NCBI RefSeq assembly: GCF_001638985.1
Contig: NW_017265134.1
Location: 1-64,000 of the forward strand
From: Phycomyces blakesleeanus NRRL 1555(-)
Lineage: Eukaryota > Mucoromycota > Mucoromycetes > Mucorales > Phycomycetaceae
Length of the DNA: 64,000 nucleotides
Reading direction: 5' to 3'
The position numbers and the translations under genes were made by a program. The notes under the pieces are model-generated. The model searched no databases and had not been told where the DNA came from. It was given only the letters and a program-made list of their open reading frames with translations. Numbering within the stretch: position 1 is the first letter of the stretch; each line of letters begins with the position of its first letter. This document shows, in pieces, positions 15,401-28,789 of this stretch.

Positions 15401-15529
15401 ACCTTCAACTCTAGCTCTCTTATTACGACGAGTCTCAGTACGCTTTGCAGCATAAGAAGATTTCTGATGACTGTTGTGACATTTAATGCAGTGACAGTCT
15501 AAGGTGTGGATTTGGGTAGAGGGAAACAT
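12413..15529 (-). CDS. E1 Plavaka/Tnp2-like DDE transposase, 944 aa, four exons
   Basis: Exons on the minus strand: 15403-15529, 15238-15270, 15005-15172 and 12413-14919, all phase 1 with GT-AG introns, giving 944 aa. Exon 1 encodes a CxCxxC zinc-binding start (DCHCIKC). Exons 2-3 are acidic (Asp/Glu-rich linker). Exon 4 is the catalytic core: DWFQPFDG (about residue 304), LVGLMPGPKEPKTDEIN, VACDIPAARKTSGF (about 395) followed by paired cysteines, IDPMHNLFLG (about 492) and GFERYNG (about 653). The Asp of DWF, the Asp of CDIPAARK and the Glu of FERYNG are my candidates for the DDE triad. The C-terminus ends in a shared PVHR...VIPLPKK motif. The protein should cut and join transposon ends in the nucleus. 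No stop codon or frameshift interrupts it. Confidence 0.88.
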
Positions 15530-15749
15530 ATTGTGTATAGCTTGAATTATAAAATAAAAAAGGAAACAAGTACTACAAATACTTTATTTGATGTGATTTT
15601 ATAGCAAGCCAAAAAAATATGAATTTTTTATTGTCTATCTAAACCAATAGAATACGTCGAAAATACACCCCCAACTTAAATAAAAAAAACGGCTGAGCTG
15701 AAAAAAAACCCTGACATTTCCACTACCTTTCTCGTTACTTAAAGCTATA

Positions 15750-15772
15750 GTATTTTTTTTATTTTTCCAGTG
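15750..15772 (-). repeat. E1 right terminal inverted repeat
   Basis: Reads ATTTTTCCAGTG at its outer end, the reverse complement of the left terminus. It is followed by AGA and then satellite. Confidence 0.9.
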
Positions 15773-18700
15773 AGACCGGCTGTCATCCACTTATATATAT
15801 AGCAGATCAGCCGTCATCCATTTATATATATAGCAGATCAGCTGTCATCCACTTATATATATAGCAGATCAGCTGTCATCCATTTATATATATAGCAGAT
15901 CAGCTATAATCAGCTTATATATATATAGCAGATCAGCTGTCATCCACTTATATATATATCAGACCGGCTGTCATCCACTTATATATATAGCAGATCAGCT
16001 GTCATCTACTTATATATATAGCAGATCAGCTGTCATCCATTTATATATATAGTAGATCAGCTATAATCAGCTTATATATATATAGCAGACCGGCTGTCAT
16101 CCACTTATATATATATCAGACTGGCTATCATCTACTTATATATATATCAGACCGGCTATCATCTACTTATATATATGCTAGATTAGCAGTTAACAGCTTA
16201 TATATATGTCAGATTGACAGTCAACAGCTTATATATATGCCAGATTGGCAATCAATAGCTTATATATATGTCAGATCGGCAATCAACAACTTATATATAT
16301 GCCAGATCGGTAGTCAACAGCTTATATATATGCCAGATCGGCAATCAACAGCTTATATATATGCCAGATCGGTAGTCAACAGCTTATATATATACTAGAT
16401 CGGCAATCAACAACTTATATATATGCCAGATCAGTGGTCAACAGTTTATATTTATCCTAGATCAACTATCAATAGCTTATATATATATGAGATCAGCTAT
16501 AATTAGTTTATATATAGTATCAATTAGTTATTATCAGCTTACATAATCTTGCATAATATTGCATAATTATATATAGGCACATATAAGAGAATTTAAACAT
16601 ATATAAAAATATAAAAAATAAAGTTTGTGTGACATACGTCATTATGCATATTCGCGTAATGTAAACAATACAATTGCATTGCTGAAAAAAATTGGTAACT
16701 TTTGGCTATACTTGTTATATAACGTGCATAATCATGCATAATCTTGCATAAATGATCTACGTAAACAATACCATTGAATTTGTGGGAAAAAATGACAAAA
16801 AATTGCTTTTTTCGCAAAAATTTCCTTTTTTGGTTAGTCTGAATGCACCTAGCGTGAGAAGTCTTGGCATTTTTAGTGTGGGAAGATAGGTTATATAAAT
16901 AACAACTATGTAAAAGCTTGGCATGGAAAAACATTTAACTTTAATCTATCAAAAAGCCGTTCCGACAATAATTAAATATATCTCTTCTAATGAAAGTTCA
17001 AATTCTTACTAAGTAATAATTTTTTAATTTTTTTTGCTATATAAAGAAAATTTAGTAGTATAATATAAAAGTATCAAAATATGTAAAGAGCAAGTACAGA
17101 ATTAATAAAAATTAATTTTCATATTTTTTTACTAATTTTCTTATAAAAATCAAAATATTATTATATAAATCAATAAAAAAATATATGAACAAGTCAACTT
17201 ATTAATATTTATTATAATTTTAATGTATTTATATACTATATATATATATATAAAGATTATAAAAGAGTTGTGAATATATATAAAATTAAAGATTAAATAT
17301 GATTAGAGTATGTAACTTATATTTGACGAGATGATTGGATATGACTTGGATATTGACAAGTGTGAATATATATAATGTGATAGATCTAATGGTATTGACT
17401 AATATCAGAGATAGATAAGATGTTATATGCTAATATTAGTAATAAATCAAATGTTATTGGCTAATATTGATTATATATTATATTTTATTAACTTATATAA
17501 GTAGTAAATTGGATGTGATAAATATATATATATAATATAAATTGACTGTTATTGATTTATATATATATCAGATCAGATATCATTTATTTATATATATACT
17601 AGATCAGCAGTGTTCAGCTTATATATGTATAAGATTGACTGTTATCTACTTATATATATATCAGATTGGATATCATATGTTTATATATAGTGCAGATCAT
17701 TTGTTATTAGCTTATATATATACCCAATTGGTAGTCAACAACTTATATATATACCCAATTGGCAGTCAACAGCTTATATATATACTAGATTAGCTAATAT
17801 CAGCTTATATATGTATGAGATAGACTGTTAATATTTTATATATATATAGCTGATTGGCGGTCAACAATTTATATATATACCAGATCAGCTATCATCAGCT
17901 TATATATATATCAGATTGAGTATCATATGTTTATATATAGTGTGGATCACCTGTTATCAGGTTATATATATACTCAATTGGTGGTCAACAGCTTATATAT
18001 ATACCTGATTGGTAGTTAACAACTTATATATATATACCAGATTGACTGTTATCCACTTATACATATATAAAATTGGTTGTTATCTACTTGTATATATATG
18101 AGATTAACTGTAATTAGATTATATATATATCAGATCGATGATTATTGGCTTATATATATACCAGATTGATGATTATTGGCTTATATATATACCAGATTAA
18201 TAATTATTAGCTTATATATATATCAGATTGGCTGTCATCCACTTATATATATATCAAACCGGCTGTCATCCACATATATATATAGCAGATCAGCTATTAT
18301 CCACTTATATATATAGCAGATCAGCTGTCATTTACTTATATATATATCAGACCAGCTGTCATCTACTTATATATATAGCAGACCGGCTGTCATCCACTTA
18401 TATATATAGCAGACCGGCTGTCATCCACTTATATATATAGCAGATCAGCTGTCATCCACATATATATATAGCAGATCAGCTGTCATCCACATATATATAT
18501 GGCAGATCAGCTATAATCAGCTTATATATATATAGCAGATCAGCTATTATCCACTTATATATATAGCAGATCAGCTGTCATTTACTTATATATATATCAG
18601 ACCAGCTGTCATCTACTTATATATATAGCAGACCGGCTGTCATCCACTTATATATATAGCAGACCGGCTGTCATCCACTTATATATATAGCAGATCAGCT

Positions 18701-21700
18701 GTCATCCACATATATATATAGCAGATCAGCTGTCATCCACATATATATATGGCAGATCAGCTATAATCAGCTTATATATATATAGCAGATCAGCTGTCAT
18801 CCACTTATATATATATCAGACCGGCTGTCATCCACTTATATATATATCAGACCGGCTGTCATCCACTTATATATATAGCAGATCAGCCGTCATCCATTTA
18901 TATATATAGCAGATCAGCTGTCATCCACTTATATATATAGCAGATCAGCTGTCATCCATTTATATATATAGCAGATCAGCTATAATCAGCTTATATATAT
19001 ATAGCAGATCAGCTGTCATCCACTTATATATATATCAGACCGGCTGTCATCTACTTATATATATAGCAGACCGGCTGTCATCCACTTATATATATAGCAG
19101 ACCGGCTGTCATCCACTTATATATATAGCAGATCAGCTGTCATCCACATATATATATAGCAGATCAGCTGTCATCCACATATATATATGGCAGATCAGCT
19201 ATAATCAGCTTATATATATATAGCAGATCAGCTATTATCCACTTATATATATAGCAGATCAGCTGTCATTTACTTATATATATATCAGACCAGCTGTCAT
19301 CTACTTATATATATAGCAGACCGGCTGTCATCCACTTATATATATATCAGACCGGCTGTCATCCACTTATATATATAGCAGATCAGCTGTCATCCACATA
19401 TATATATAGCAGATCAGCTGTCATCCACATATATATATGGCAGATCAGCTATAATCAGCTTATATATATATAGCAGATCAGCTGTCATCCACTTATATAT
19501 ATATCAGACCGGCTGTCATCCACTTATATATATATCAGACCAGCTGTCATCAACTTATATATATAGTAGATCAGCTCTCATCCACTTATATATATAGCAG
19601 ATCAGCCGTCATCCATTTATATATATAGCAGATCAGCTGTCATCCACTTATATATATAGCAGATCAGCTGTCATCCATTTATATATATAGCAGATCAGCT
19701 ATAATCAGCTTATATATATATAGCAGATCAGCTGTCATCCACTTATATATATATCAGACCGGCTGTCATCCACTTATATATATAGCAGATCAGCTGTCAT
19801 CCACATATATATATGGCAGATCAGCTATAATCAGCTTATATATATATAGCAGATCAGCTATTATCCACTTATATATATAGCAGATCAGCTGTCATTTACT
19901 TATATATATATCAGACCAGCTGTCATCTACTTATATATATAGCAGACCGGCTGTCATCCACTTATATATATATCAGACCGGCTGTCATCCACTTATATAT
20001 ATAGCAGATCAGCTGTCATCCACATATATATATAGCAGATCAGCTGTCATCCACATATATATATGGCAGATCAGCTATAATCAGCTTATATATATATAGC
20101 AGATCAGCTGTCATCCACTTATATATATATCAGACCGGCTGTCATCCACTTATATATATATCAGACCAGCTGTCATCCACTTATATATATAGCAGATCAG
20201 CTCTCATCCACTTATATATATAGCAGATCAGCCGTCATCCACTTATATATATAGCAGATCAGCTGTCATCCACTTATATATATAGCAGATCAGCTGTCAT
20301 CCACTTATATATATAGCAGATCAGCTGTCATCCACTTATATATATATCAGACCGGCTGTCATCTACTTATATATATAGCAGACCGGCTGTCATCCACTTA
20401 TATATATAGCAGACCGGCTGTCATCCACTTATATATATAGCAGATCAGCTGTCATCCACATATATATATAGCAGATCAGCTGTCATCCACATATATATAT
20501 GGCAGATCAGCTATAATCAGCTTATATATATATAGCAGATCAGCTATTATCCACTTATATATATAGCAGATCAGCTGTCATTTACTTATATATATATCAG
20601 ACCAGCTGTCATCTACTTATATATATAGCAGACCGGCTGTCATCCACTTATATATATATCAGACCGGCTGTCATCCACTTATATATATATCAGACCGGCT
20701 GTCATCCACTTATATATATAGTAGATCAGCTCTCATCCACTTATATATATAGCAGATCAGCTGTTATCCATTTATATACATAGCAGATCAGCTATAATCA
20801 GCTTATATATATATAGCAGATCAGCTGTCATCCACTTATATATATATCAGACCGGCTGTCATCCACTTATATATATATCAGACCGGCTGTCATCCACTTA
20901 TATATATAGCAGATCAGCCGTCATCCATTTATATATATAGCAGATCAGCTGTCATCCACTTATATATATAGCAGATCAGCTGTCATCCACATATATATAT
21001 GGCAGATCAGCTATAATCAGCTTATATATATATAGCAGATCAGCTGTCATCCACTTATATATATATCAGACCGGCTGTCATCCACTTATATATATATCAG
21101 ACCGGCTGTCATCCACTTATATATATAGCAGATCAGCCGTCATCCATTTATATATATAGCAGATCAGCTGTCATCCACTTATATATATAGCAGATCAGCT
21201 GTCATCCATTTATATATATAGCAGATCAGCTATAATCAGCTTATATATATATAGCAGATCAGCTGTCATCCACTTATATATATATCAGACCGGCTGTCAT
21301 CTACTTATATATATAGCAGACCGGCTGTCATCCACTTATATATATAGCAGACCGGCTGTCATCCACTTATATATATAGCAGATCAGCTGTCATCCACATA
21401 TATATATAGCAGATCAGCTGTCATCCACATATATATATGGCAGATCAGCTATAATCAGCTTATATATATATAGCAGATCAGCTATTATCCACTTATATAT
21501 ATAGCAGATCAGCTGTCATTTACTTATATATATATCAGACCAGCTGTCATCTACTTATATATATAGCAGACCGGCTGTCATCCACTTATATATATAGCAG
21601 ATCAGCTGTCATCCACATATATATATGGCAGATCAGCTATAATCAGCTTATATATATATAGCAGATCAGCTGTCATCCACTTATATATATATCAGACCGG

Positions 21701-22706
21701 CTGTCATCCACTTATATATATATCAGACCAGCTGTCATCAACTTATATATATAGTAGATCAGCTCTCATCCACTTATATATATAGCAGATCAGCCGTCAT
21801 CCATTTATATATATAGCAGATCAGCTGTCATCCACTTATATATATAGCAGATCAGCTGTCATCCATTTATATATATAGCAGATCAGCTATAATCAGCTTA
21901 TATATATATAGCAGATCAGCTGTCATCTACTTATATATATATCAGACCGGCTGTCATCCACTTATATATATAGTAGATCAGCTCTCATCCACTTATATAT
22001 ATAGCAGATCAGCTGTTATCCATTTATATACATAGCAGATCAGCTATAATCAGCTTATATATATATAGCAGATCAGCTCTCATCCACTTATATATATAGC
22101 AGATCAGCCGTCATCCATTTATATATATAGCAGATCAGCTGTCATCCACTTATATATATAGCAGATCAGCTGTCATCCATTTATATATATAGCAGATCAG
22201 CTATAATCAGCTTATATATATATAGCAGATCAGCTGTCATCTACTTATATATATATCAGACCGGCTGTCATCCACTTATATATATAGTAGATCAGCTCTC
22301 ATCCACTTATATATATAGCAGATCAGCTGTTATCCATTTATATACATAGCAGATCAGCTATAATCAGCTTATATATATATAGCAGATCAGCTGTCATCCA
22401 CTTATATATATATCAGACCGGCTGTCATCCACTTATATATATATCAGACCGGCTGTCATCCACTTATATATATAGCAGATCAGCCGTCATCCATTTATAT
22501 ATATAGCAGATCAGCCGTCATCCACTTATATATATAGCAGATCAGCTGTCATCCACTTATATATATATCAGACCGGCTGTCATCCACATATATATATAGC
22601 AGACCGGCTGTCATCCACATATATATATATCAAACCGGCTGTCATCCACTTATATATATAGCAGATCAGCTATTATCCACTTATATATATAGCAGATCAG
22701 CTGTCA
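15773..22706. repeat. AT-rich 31-bp minisatellite array (right block)
   Basis: Continuation of the array at 1-8888 after the E1 insertion, with the same monomers and the same ordered variant strings. It contains the third copy of the diverged block. The array stops abruptly at 22706, inside a monomer (agatcagctgtca), where transposon E2 starts. Confidence 0.95.
16177..18223. repeat. Higher-order block copy 3
   Basis: Third near-identical copy of the diverged block. It is the same length as copy 2, including the extra 31-bp unit, so it is closer to copy 2 in structure than to copy 1. Confidence 0.9.
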
Positions 22707-22722
22707 CACTGCAAAAGGAGGG
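22707..22722 (+). repeat. E2 left terminal inverted repeat
   Basis: CACTGCAAAAGGAGGG, identical to the reverse complement of 30272-30287. Subterminal gattcggtcgaatttt is echoed near the right end as a similar inverted sequence. The following stretch 22723-23520 is AT-rich and shows no gene. Confidence 0.9.
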
Positions 22723-23520
22723 TGGATTCGGTCGAATTTTATTTTTTGAATTTTGGCAAAATTTGGAAAAATATTTCAAACACCATCGTTTTTCAATATA
22801 TTTTTTTCTTGAGATGGGAATTCGCAATTTTTTCTGATTATATTAAATAAACACAGATACAAACACAAATATTTATTAATTAGGCAATAAATCGCACAAT
22901 TGTCTTAAAAAATATATGTTTCAATTGACTTGGCAGAAAAATAAAAAATAAAAATAAAATATTAAATGTTAAATGTAGTATTTAATTATTTTTCTGGAAG
23001 GAAAAACTTGTTGTTACAGATGCACCTAATTTAGACTCAATAATATTTTTATTGCATTGCAAAAAATACCGAATTTTATTAGAATATAATAATGTATGAT
23101 ATATGACTTATTTTTAATAAGAAAGTATATTAAAAAAAATTGAAAAAAAGAGCAAGAATTGATGTCATAAAAAATACAAGAAAAAGATAATCCAAAAAAG
23201 GCCACTTGCCAAAATGAGCGAGAATTGATGTCATGTTAAAAAAACGCGAAAGAGAAAAACTACGCCATTATATCAGTGATTATTAAATTGAAGCCCCATT
23301 AATAATCAGGCACACTTTTTTTAAGAAAAGATCGCTGCATCAAAATCCATTTGTAATTCTTACTAATAGGGACGGTAAGCTCAATGTAGTCAATGACATA
23401 GTGAACAAGATATATCAACTCATTATTAATGACAAAAATAAGAGACATATAAAAGATGAAAATAAAATATAGTATACACCTCTTTATTATTTTATTATTA
23501 TTAATATTATTCTTACTGTT

Positions 23521-26500
23521 ATGAATTCTACAACTAAAACCTACACTGTTATGTGTACATGTTCATCATGTACCAAAAATGCAATTGGCGGAATTTTGCA
23601 AAATGCACAGACCTTTAAGCGTCATAATAATGCTGATAAGTTATTAGACATTGGCCCAAAAAATCGAGGTAAATGACATTTGAGTAGTACGCGCATTACT
23701 GGATAAATTGTAATCTAATATTTTTTTTGTTAATTATCAGTTAATACAGAAGTTGTCGAAGAAGAGACAGACGTTGAGATGGTAGATGTATCTGAAACAT
23801 CGATTGATTGTGAGTATAAAATTTCTTTTTAATAAATCATAATTTAGATAGCTAATAGTCTGGTTTTACTATAGATGAAGACAATTATTCTATTGTATCA
23901 GCCGAAACTACCGTACAGAGTGTATCTTTTTTGAGAGAAGACGAGATTTTTCAATTCGAAGAGTCTGATGTCGAGACAATATCATTGGCTTCTGACAATG
24001 ACGATCCTGATTCAAGCGATGAGTCTGAAGATGAGAGCGAAGTTGAGGTTGCCGGTGTTGAAGATTTTGAAGACATGGTTGCTTCCGGTATGCATACATT
24101 TAAAAAAGAAATATACATAAATTGTGTTACAAATAATTAACAGAAATACTTGCCTTTGTAGTTGCTTCTTTGAAAATTCATGAAATGTCTCAAATAAGCC
24201 AATTTATGGCTCTATTTGGCGTTATCTTTCAGACGTTTTACTTGGTTCAAGCAGGTGGAACTGCTATGTTGAAATTCTTCCGCCATCTTCTTGTTGCCTT
24301 TGATAAGGATACCGATCTCCCACTCACCATTGATGCATTAAAGACTATGACCGGCTTCAATTTCATGACAAAAAGCATCATCAAATACACTGTCTGCAAC
24401 AAGTGCTTTGCAATTTACCTACCAGGCAATCGCCAACCAAATTGCACATTCGAAAAATACACAACCACACCACCAACATACTGCGGAAATCCTCTTTTCT
24501 CTGACACCGAAGCTGATCGCGCCGTCCCTCTCATGGTTTTTCCATACAACTCGCTCAAGAATGCATTGGCACAGCATTTTGCCAAACCTGGGTTCGAGCA
24601 TCAAATCGTTCAATGGAGATCAAGGGAAACCGTAAACAGTACCTTGTTGGACATCTATGATGGTGCAATGTGGTCTGAGCTCCTTGATGAAGATTACGAG
24701 CCTTTTGTGAATCACGACCATTCTTTGATGTTGACATTGAATGTGGATTGGTTTCAACCGTTCGAGGGTCGTACACATGCAAGTGGGGCCTTGTACCTGT
24801 CAATGAACAACCTGCCTAGGGAAGAAAGAATGAAGCCAGAAAACATTATCCTTGTCGGTGTCATGCCTGGTCCAAAGGAAGCGAAGATCGACCAGATGAA
24901 CAACTTCTTGGAACCTCTGGTAGACGAGCTGGTAGAGTTATATGGCAGCATAACTATGAAAACTCCAGAGTTCCCCAATGGTACTAGTATCCGCGCTGCT
25001 CTTATGTGTGTTGCTTGCGACATACCTGCTGCAAGAAAGACTGCTGGATTTACAGGATTTGCAAGTACAAACGCCTGTCACATATGCAAGCGTCATTTCA
25101 CTGTTGTTGCTGGAACAAGTAAGATCAATTATTCTGGATTCGATCATGAGAACTGGGTCTCCCGAACAAAAGAGGAAAATGCAACCGAAGCTGAGATGTG
25201 GTTCTGCGCAGAATCTGATGCAGAGAGAGCTGTTTTGGAGAAGCAGCATGGCACCCGTTTTTCCGAGTTGCATCGCCTACACTACTTTGATCCCGTCCGA
25301 TGCACAATTGTTGATCCCATGCACAATTTGTTTCTTGGGACAGCAAAGCGTATGATCAGTGTTTGGAAAGACCTGAGGTATCTCCCAACTGCTGTTCTCG
25401 TCCGTATGCAACGTCTTGCCGATGGTATTCTTGTTCCTCCTGGGTATGCCATTTTATCAACAAAGATCGAATCTGGTTTCCCGTATATGAAGGCAGACGA
25501 GTGGCAATCGTGGTGTCTGATTTATTCGTTGGTGGTACTAAAAGACGCTTTGCCTGAAGACGACTACAAAAACTGGACTCTCTTTGTAAAAGCATGCCGA
25601 AAGTTGACCGGTCCTTCAGTCACATATTCAGAAATTGACAGCGCACACCAGCTCCTTGGAGAATTTGGAAAAGAGTGTGAGACTCTTTATGGAGAGAGCA
25701 GCATCACGCCAAATATGCACTTGCATATGCACTTGCGTGAGTCAATGCTTAATTTTGGTCCGGTATACGCATTCTGGCTGTATAGCTTCGAGAGATACAA
25801 CGGCAAGTTGAAGAACATCAAGACGAACCGTCGCAATGGTCTTGAGGTCACCTTCATGAGAGTCTTCCTGGAGAAAGCATTCATTGGTAGCTTTCTTCGA
25901 GCGTATTCTACCAATCTTTCATCACCACTGATAGAGTTCCTTGAGGGGGTTGCCCAAGTAAAATCAAATTCCGACAGCTCTTCTCCCTTGAATTTGGATG
26001 CTGGCCACCCTCCTGCGTTGCCATTTAGCTTAGCAATGTTCCAGCAAGCTGCTACAAATCCATGGTACAATGTCACCGGAAGTGAGGCCTTGCCCCCGAC
26101 CACATTGCCAATCAAGTTGCAGCCTTTGACTATGATGAAGGATGATCACTATCAGTGGTTATTTGAATTCTATGTCAAGGCTTACCGGAGTACAAGTGTT
26201 TCCTTCTGTGTGGTAGGGAGAATCCCAATTGGTGAGGATGTATTTGTGAACAATCGGATTCAAAAGGTGAAGAAGATTTCGTTGCTGGGGCAAGAGTACT
26301 GCAGTGGTGAAAAGAAGAAGCGCGGGTCTTTTGTGAGGGTATTGTTTCTTGAGAGAACAAATGACGATGTATCTGAATTCCCTGGTCAAATAGAGTATTT
26401 ATTTACTCATACCATCAAGATCGGTGGAGTCAAAAGAGTGTCAACGTTCGCATTCATTAAATGGTTTCCCGCCTACCATTCAAGTAGTCATCAGCCATTA

Positions 26501-26668
26501 GCTGATCAAGGTCTGCAGTTGTGGGACAAGGGATTTATGGAAGAAGATGCTTCGTGCATTGTTCCAGTGCATCGTCTGCATTTGTGCTTTGCGTTGACTA
26601 CGCATAAAATGCAGAGTGGGACGCAAAAGCACCTGGTTATTCCACTGCCTAGAAAAGTAGTCACATAA
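23521..26668 (+). CDS. E2 Plavaka/Tnp2-like DDE transposase, 984 aa, four exons
   Basis: Exons 23521-23668, 23741-23809, 23875-24087 and 24144-26668, with phase-1 GT-AG introns of 56-72 nt, give 984 aa. Exon 1 carries MCTCSSC and a following TFKRH (CxCxxC-x(n)-H). Exons 2-3 are strongly acidic (EEETDVEM, DESEDESEVEV). The core exon has DWFQPFEG, LVGVMPGPKEAKIDQMN, VACDIPAARKTAGF with CHICK, VDPMHNLFLG, YMKADEWQSW, SFERYNGKLKN and the C-terminal PVHR...VIPLPRK. These match E1 and E3 in order. Splicing at 24144 is chosen because it keeps the frame into KIHEMSQ. No disruption is visible. Candidate catalytic residues are the Asp of DWF, the Asp of CDIPAARK and the Glu of FERYNG. Confidence 0.88.
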
Positions 26669-27073
26669 AAAAATAAATAACAACTATTTAGGTTACCAGT
26701 ATAAATAATTATAATAGAAGTTTTTTTGACTGTAAAAAGGTTTAGCTTTATTTATCTCTGTATTCTTATTTAGTTTTAACATTACTTCTTTATTAAGTAT
26801 TTAAAAGAGCAATAGTAAATTATATTACCAGTTTTTTTTAACTATTAACAAATAGTAAAAACCATTATTTATTTCTCTTGCTTTTATCAATAATATAAAA
26901 GACAAAAAAACTTGTATATTTAATACCCGACATTTACCATTTTCTTTGCCTTTATTACATATTCTTGCTAATATCGGTATTATAATTTCCAATAAAAAAA
27001 AACGAGGATAAAACAATCAGGGTTATATAATTAAATAATTGCTTTGTATATATATTTTTTTTATTAATTGGCT

Positions 27074-27110
27074 TTAAAATAAAATAAAATAAAATAAAAT
27101 AAAATAAATA
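27074..27110. repeat. AAAAT microsatellite
   Basis: About seven uninterrupted pentamers of TAAAA in the AT-rich gap between the convergent E2 genes (26669-27286). Nothing else is evident in that gap. Confidence 0.85.
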
Positions 27111-27286
27111 ATTTATTATTTTGATTTTTGATTTTGTCTTTTTCTTTTTCCTTTTATTTATATATTAATTGCTTCTCATCTTGACAATACTGCCTGATTA
27201 TATTTTACCACTTCACCCCACATCATTCAACACAATCAATAAAAATCATTAAAGTACTATATGCACTTTGTAAACAAAATAACGAT

Positions 27287-28375
27287 TTATTGTTGGCGTG
27301 TGTGAATCCAAGCAGCAACACGTGCCTTTTTCTCATTCGATAACTCGGTGTTTCTCAAAATAATTGGATAGACAGAATTGCCAATGACGTCTGGTCCCTT
27401 GTTAGCAAGTCTCTGTTTCTTCAAAACAGTAAAGTATTCATCCACCTGCATTATAATATAAATACTTTTGAGTTAGAAGTATTAAAAAAAATAACTTTTA
27501 TCATGAGAGCCTTACCAAGAGATGTCTATTTCTAGGAGTATATCTAGTTTTATTTTTCTCCTCATCTGACTCAATATCAGACAACATGTCATAGTCCAGA
27601 AGGTCAACGACAGTCTCACCAAACTTAGACTCAAGGTTTGCCTTGTCAGCTAAGTGAATTGCCTTGTAGTCTGCAAGAATCTGAAAAAAAAAGTTAAAAT
27701 AGTTTACACAAAAACTGTTGACTATACTTACGTTTCTCTTTCTGGACCGGCGTCGAGAAATCCGATTTTGTTGAGCTATCTTTTCTGGCAAAGCTTTTGC
27801 CCTTTGAAGCATATACGAAATATGTCTTTGGGTTTTCTCTTCCACAACTGCAGACGAAACAGACTTTACTTCAGCTTGCTGATGTGTGTAGCTCTGCACT
27901 ACATCAGCAATGGGACGGTTGGATGTCGAGAAGGCGCCCTCATTGACTGTCAATGGCATTGTTGCCAGAACTGCTCGTGTTTGAGAACGGATCAATCTCT
28001 GCAAAATATAATGTAAGTAACTTTGCAATATTCTATTACTAGTATATATCCTACCGAAACCGTTGGAAGGCGGTACTTTATATATTCTCCTGTAGTAAGA
28101 GCCTGACCGATGGGACTATGGTTCGAATTGTTATTCTGGCCATTGGTTGCTCCCATGTTGTGGTAGACCTTCTCCAGAAGTGAATGAGATTCATTCAGTC
28201 GGGTGCTCATGGTGGACAAAGTGGACAGGACAGTACCATCTAGCTCTGCGCTAACTGTCAAGCTGGGAAGAATTTCCCGTTGTCTTGTGCTTGCTGCTGT
28301 CCCAGCGGTTTGTTGAACAGACTTTTTTGTAGTCGTCTTTTTCGTTTTTTTGGATTGCTGCGTATTAGAAGACAT
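27287..28375 (-). CDS. E2 accessory protein, 303 aa, four exons
   Basis: Minus-strand exons 28055-28375, 27732-27998, 27516-27680 and 27287-27445, all phase 0 with GT-AG introns, give 303 aa. The start is a Lys/Thr/Gln-rich tail (TKKTTTKKSVQQ). A likely coiled coil follows (LDGTVLSTLSTMSTRLNES), then a basic stretch ending RISRRRSRKRN at the exon 2 boundary, then an acidic segment (DMLSDIESDEE). The exon count, phases and the position of the basic run before intron 2 match the E1 and E3 accessory genes, although the sequence is much diverged. Function is unknown; a DNA-binding or transposase-partner role is inferred from context. Confidence 0.78.
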
Positions 28376-28789
28376 GAATTGAGATATTTAAGGCTAATGA
28401 AAGAAATGGAAACAATGTGAATACTTTAATAATTAGAGTCGGGTTTCTTTAAAATAATAAAATAAATCAAAACATACGTAAAGGTGGAAAGTAAGGCACC
28501 AAAAGATTATTTTTCTGATGATGCTCTTTATAGCATTTTGCTCTCTATATTATACTTTTCTTTATAAGCCGACTTGGAAAGGCATTTGTAATAGCTTACA
28601 TCCATTACAAAGATGTGAGAGATTATGGTTTAGTACGTAATGTCTTGTCTCAATCGGGATGGGTTGAATGACTTTCAATTTGCTCCATTGATTCTATCAG
28701 TTTCTCAGGGTCAACGGTCATAAAATTATAATTTTGAATTTCCCCCGTTTTTTTTTTTAATTTTTTCTTTCTTCTTCTTTACTTCTTTC

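Larger units (their letters stand above)
8889..15772. mobile_element. E1: complete CACTA/Plavaka-like DNA transposon
   Basis: 6884 bp, bounded by TIRs starting CACTGGAAAAAT and a 3-bp target duplication AGA (8886-8888 and 15773-15775). Removing the element and one AGA restores a perfect satellite monomer (agcAGAccggctgtcat). It carries a transposase gene on the minus strand (12413-15529), a convergent accessory gene on the plus strand (11054-12272) and a minus-strand intron-rich unit (about 9888-10555). CACTG ends with a 3-bp TSD and a Tnp2/Plavaka-type transposase place it in the CACTA (CMC) superfamily. Both protein genes look intact, so it may be autonomous. Confidence 0.93.
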
